Shown here one piece after another: positions 5,330-7,501 of a DNA stretch of 7,501 nucleotides. The first letter of the stretch is position 1, and every line of letters begins with the position of its first letter. A program made the translations under genes and the position numbers. Source of the DNA: Methanobacteriota archaeon (lineage in GTDB: Archaea; Halobacteriota; Methanomicrobia; Methanomicrobiales; Methanospirillaceae). The DNA lies in assembly GCA_009779205.1 (NCBI GenBank), contig WRER01000028.1, forward strand, positions 1 through 7,501. The letters run 5' to 3'. The notes beneath the pieces were generated by a model. That model saw only the letters and a program-made list of their open reading frames with translations, was not told where the DNA came from and did no database searches.

Positions 5330-6394
5330 ATGCATATACCACTGCAGACTCTTAAAACGCACCCTGAACCATCGTCTGCTGCATTTTTTCGGGATCTGCG
5401 AGAGCTGTACACCAAAACGTGCACGTTTTGTGTAATTGCCACGATGGCAGAGGAAGATCTCTTTTCTGCATTTCTAACACCAACTTCGGCAAAAGAGGTT
5501 GAAAATGCACGTGGATTTTCTCCGGGAATGATGGAGTACATGTGTGATATCTGTGTACATGCCGGATTTTTGATGAAAAGCGGGGAAACATACCATATTA
5601 CTCCGGCTGCACAGACATACCTGACTGCAGATTCTCTATATTCACAGTGCAGTTCCCTGCGAAGTATGGATTTACATCTGCAAAGACTCTGGTTTTCCCT
5701 GCGTGAGCGTCTGTATCATGGTCCGGATGTATTTGATCGTGCACAGTTTTTCCATGACAGCTCACTGCCTGCAATGGCGGCGAGTACGCTCTGTGGCAGA
5801 ATACAAGATACGCTAAAAGAGATTATAAGTTTGCCTGAATTTCCACATTGGGAGCGTATCATTGATATTGGAGGAGGTCATGGATTATATGCGATTGCAG
5901 TAGCATCAGAAAACCCACATATAACTGCTATTGTACAGGATCTTCCTGGAGTAACACCTCTTGCTGAGGAAACGATCAAAGAGTATGGAATGGAACATCA
6001 GATCAAGACATTGCCTGGAAACTATCTGGAATGTGATCTTGGAGAACCTGAATCATATGATATGGTGTTTGCATCTTCTACTCCGGCAGGAACCATGGAT
6101 GTCATGTCAGATAGAATTGCCGAGATCCTGAAACCAGGTGGATATTTCATCAATGTACAACCAAGTGAGGAAAGCACTGAGGATATCTTTTCACAACTTG
6201 AATGGATGCTTTGGACCTTTTCCGATGCAAGGGAATCAAAAACAACATGGAAGAAGGGAAAAGAATTTCCGGAGCCAGGATATCTTGCCCATCTAGAAAA
6301 ACATGGAATCATTCTGAACAAGACAATTACTATTGCCGATCCATATCGGGAAGGATACACAGTAAAAATGCTTATTCTGAAGAAAAAGGAATAG
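5330..6394 (+). CDS. SAM-dependent methyltransferase with N-terminal dimerisation/winged-helix domain (COMT-like fold)
   Basis: The 354-aa protein has a helical winged-helix dimerisation part (about 15-105, with YHITPAAQTYL) followed by a class I Rossmann methyltransferase domain. Motif I is IDIGGGHG (178-185), and the acidic residue after strand 2 lies in VQDLPG (202-207), as in plant and bacterial O-methyltransferase family 2 enzymes. A KPGGYF segment (about 267-272) fits the later motif. Where those enzymes usually carry a catalytic 'HDW' histidine, this one has FASSTPAG (247-254), so ordinary base-catalysed O-methylation is doubtful and the substrate is unknown. I prefer the ATG at 5330; an in-frame GTG at 5300 would add 10 residues but overlaps an inverted repeat. 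The next gene starts 4 nt after the stop, so the two are probably co-transcribed. The acceptor could be a small molecule, metal ligand or protein. Confidence 0.85.
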   Translation: MHIPLQTLKTHPEPSSAAFFRDLRELYTKTCTFCVIATMAEEDLFSAFLTPTSAKEVENARGFSPGMMEYMCDICVHAGFLMKSGETYHITPAAQTYLTADSLYSQCSSLRSMDLHLQRLWFSLRERLYHGPDVFDRAQFFHDSSLPAMAASTLCGRIQDTLKEIISLPEFPHWERIIDIGGGHGLYAIAVASENPHITAIVQDLPGVTPLAEETIKEYGMEHQIKTLPGNYLECDLGEPESYDMVFASSTPAGTMDVMSDRIAEILKPGGYFINVQPSEESTEDIFSQLEWMLWTFSDARESKTTWKKGKEFPEPGYLAHLEKHGIILNKTITIADPYREGYTVKMLILKKKE

Positions 6395-6398
6395 AATT

Positions 6399-6824
6399 AT
6401 GGATAAAAAGTACATCTGTTATTGCGGTCTTTACTGCGAAAACTGTGCAGTCAAGGCGAAGATTGCACCTACATCGAAATTATTGTATGAAGAAATGAAA
6501 AAAGCAGGATTTGAAGACGTAATACATTTCATTCCTGGTGGCGATGGATTTTGGCCGTTTTTAAAAGAGATGGCTGATGGTGGTGTCTGCATCTCATGTC
6601 AGGACGGAAGTGGGAATCCTGGTTGTGTCGTTAGAGCATGTGCGAAGGAAAAAGGCGTCGAAATATGCGCATTGTGTGAGAGTTACCCATGTGAGAAATT
6701 TGATGTTTTTTTTGAGGGGTACCCTGTACTGAAACACGACAATACATTACTCCGTGAGGAAGGTATGGATGCATGGGCAAAACTTCAAGACGAGCGTCGT
6801 GCAAGAGGATTTACATACACATAG
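6399..6824 (+). CDS. DUF3795 Cys-rich protein, first paralogue
   Basis: This 141-aa protein belongs to the DUF3795 type, a family of unknown function that is probably metal-binding. It has 11 cysteines in two clusters: C7, C9, C13 and C16 in YICYCGLYCENC, then C64, C67, C76, C81, C90, C93 and C98, ending in CALCESYPC. The spacing suggests zinc or an iron-sulfur cluster, but this is inference. The tail EEGMDAWAKLQDERRARGF is also typical of the family. There is no signal peptide or membrane segment, so it should be cytoplasmic. The ATG at 6399 follows the methyltransferase stop by 4 nt with AAGGAA in range, so the pair is probably co-transcribed and may act together. A near copy follows at 6907. 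Confidence 0.85.
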   Translation: MDKKYICYCGLYCENCAVKAKIAPTSKLLYEEMKKAGFEDVIHFIPGGDGFWPFLKEMADGGVCISCQDGSGNPGCVVRACAKEKGVEICALCESYPCEKFDVFFEGYPVLKHDNTLLREEGMDAWAKLQDERRARGFTYT

Positions 6825-7329
6825 GAGTTACGTAAAATTGGACGTTTGCAGGTCATAATATTTTATCAGAACAATTGTCAAGATAAGCGAAAATTAGGTT
6901 GAATTTATGGATAAAAAGTACATCTGTTATTGTGGTCTTTACTGCGAAAACTGTGCAGTGAAGGCGAAGATTACACCAGCATCTAAAGTATTGTACGAAG
7001 AAATGAAGAAAGCAGGGTTTGAAGACATAATACATTTGATTCCTGGAGGTGAAGGTTTTTGGCCATTTTTGAAAGGTATGGCTGATGATGGTATCTGCAT
7101 CTCATGTCAGGACGGAGGTGGAGATCCTGGTTGTGTCATTAGAATATGTGCGAAGGAAAAAAACGTCGAAATATGTGCATTGTGCGACAGTTACCCATGT
7201 GAGAAATTAAATGCTGTTTTTGCGAATCAACCTTTACTGAAAGGTGATAATGCATTACTCCGTGAGGAAGGTATGGATGCATGGGCGAAACTTCAAGACG
7301 AGCGCCGTGCAAGAGGATTTACATATCAA
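6399..7329 (+). repeat. Tandem gene duplication (two units, 508-nt offset)
   Basis: The coding sequence at 6399-6821 is repeated at 6907-7329 with a constant 508-nt offset and no indels. Similarity begins at the ATG and ends near the final codons; the 82-nt spacer does not resemble the sequence before the first copy apart from the last few bases. Long identical blocks at the 5' and 3' ends suggest a fairly recent duplication or gene conversion. Confidence 0.85.
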
Positions 7330-7341
7330 GATGGAAAATAA
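6907..7341 (+). CDS. DUF3795 Cys-rich protein, second paralogue
   Basis: This 144-aa protein is a tandem duplicate of the gene at 6399. By my hand alignment about 115 of 141 positions are identical without gaps, and all 11 cysteines are kept. The changes cluster at residues 101-116 (LNAVFANQPLLKGDNA here, against FDVFFEGYPVLKHDNT), just after the last cysteine, which may be where the two copies differ in partner or ligand. The ATG is preceded by AGGTTGA (6896-6902). The 82-nt gap from the first copy has no gene and only weak TATA-like AT-rich sequence (6855-6865). The last codons overlap a 45-aa ORF starting at 7331. DUF3795 function is unknown. Confidence 0.85.
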   Translation: MDKKYICYCGLYCENCAVKAKITPASKVLYEEMKKAGFEDIIHLIPGGEGFWPFLKGMADDGICISCQDGGGDPGCVIRICAKEKNVEICALCDSYPCEKLNAVFANQPLLKGDNALLREEGMDAWAKLQDERRARGFTYQDGK

Positions 7342-7468
7342 ACCAGTCAGGAAGGGAATGCGGAAAGATTATGCCCCTAAGGTGATTACCATCAAATCAA
7401 GTTTCTATTTAGCTGCCATCGCCAGCTTCATTGTAACCATAATCGGAAGTGCCGGATTCGCCATCTGA
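7331..7468 (+). CDS. Small one-helix membrane protein (45 aa), hypothetical
   Basis: The ATG at 7331 lies inside the last codons of the second DUF3795 gene (11-nt overlap, shifted frame) and opens 45 codons to a TGA at 7466. The product has a basic start (MENKPVRKGMRKDYAPKV) followed by one likely membrane helix (SSFYLAAIASFIVTIIGSAGFAI) that runs to the C-terminus. By the positive-inside rule the N-terminus would be cytoplasmic. There is no close Shine-Dalgarno; GAGG lies about 15 nt upstream, so translation would rely on coupling. I do not recognise a family. The clean basic-then-hydrophobic layout supports a real gene, but short length keeps this uncertain. A longer reading of the same frame from 7244 overlaps the DUF3795 gene heavily and is unlikely. 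Confidence 0.5.
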   Translation: MENKPVRKGMRKDYAPKVITIKSSFYLAAIASFIVTIIGSAGFAI

Positions 7469-7479
7469 TTGAAGTCGCA

Positions 7480-7500
7480 CACGATATATAAATTTTTTAA
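7480..7500. promoter_or_regulatory. TATA-like element at the right edge
   Basis: CACGATATATAAATTTTTTAA contains TATATAAAT on the plus strand and, read the other way, an A-run followed by TTTATATA, which is close to the archaeal BRE/TATA consensus. It lies just after the last ORF and probably drives a gene beyond the window, most simply a plus-strand one. The orientation is ambiguous. Confidence 0.4.
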
Positions 7501-7501
7501 C

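Noticed and set aside
6825..6906. Possible small RNA or separate promoter between the DUF3795 copies
   Set aside because: Only weak AT-rich sequence is visible; no stable hairpin or convincing TATA box could be seen by eye.
1..7501. CRISPR array, tRNA or rRNA
   Set aside because: No regularly spaced short repeats and no cloverleaf or rRNA-like segment were found. The only repeats are the rhuM-flanking pair, the DUF3795 duplication and short inverted repeats.

Overview
The window looks like the chromosome of a methanogenic archaeon, probably Methanomicrobiales and perhaps Methanospirillum-like. This is inferred from archaeal-style TATA elements, moderately low G+C, and the mix of genes: a FecCD/BtuCD-type importer with the methanogen-style 'STHxPDH' ATPase H-loop, a TsaA/TrmO protein, a winged-helix SAM methyltransferase and DUF3795 Cys-rich proteins. 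No rRNA or tRNA gene is visible, so the taxonomy is tentative.

Left part (1-3120, minus strand): a tight operon for a periplasmic-binding-protein-dependent importer of iron-chelate or corrinoid type. Transcription runs leftward from a TATA-like box near 3105 through the binding protein (1988-3073), permease (959-1984, TTG start) and ATPase (186-962, 4-nt ATGA overlap with the permease). The first 17 codons of another minus-strand gene reach the left edge.

Middle (3121-5040): an irregular region. A gene-poor stretch carries two inverted repeats and then a broken copy of the first 20 codons of trmO (from 3330). A complete rhuM-family gene follows (3483-4514), and then an intact trmO (4504-5037) that begins with a second, 57/61-identical copy of the same 5' sequence. 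The arrangement looks like an insertion or exchange that placed a single rhuM cargo gene at the start of trmO and rebuilt the trmO start on its far side. No transposase or integrase is present in the window.

Right part (5041-7501, plus strand): a decayed stretch that may be the C-terminal end of a small drug/metabolite-type membrane transporter (5040-5215). It is followed by a class I SAM methyltransferase of the COMT/dimerisation-domain type (5330-6394), two tandem DUF3795 Cys-rich paralogues (6399-6824 and 6907-7341, about 80% identical in protein), and a 45-residue membrane micro-ORF overlapping the end of the second paralogue. A strong TATA-like sequence closes the window.
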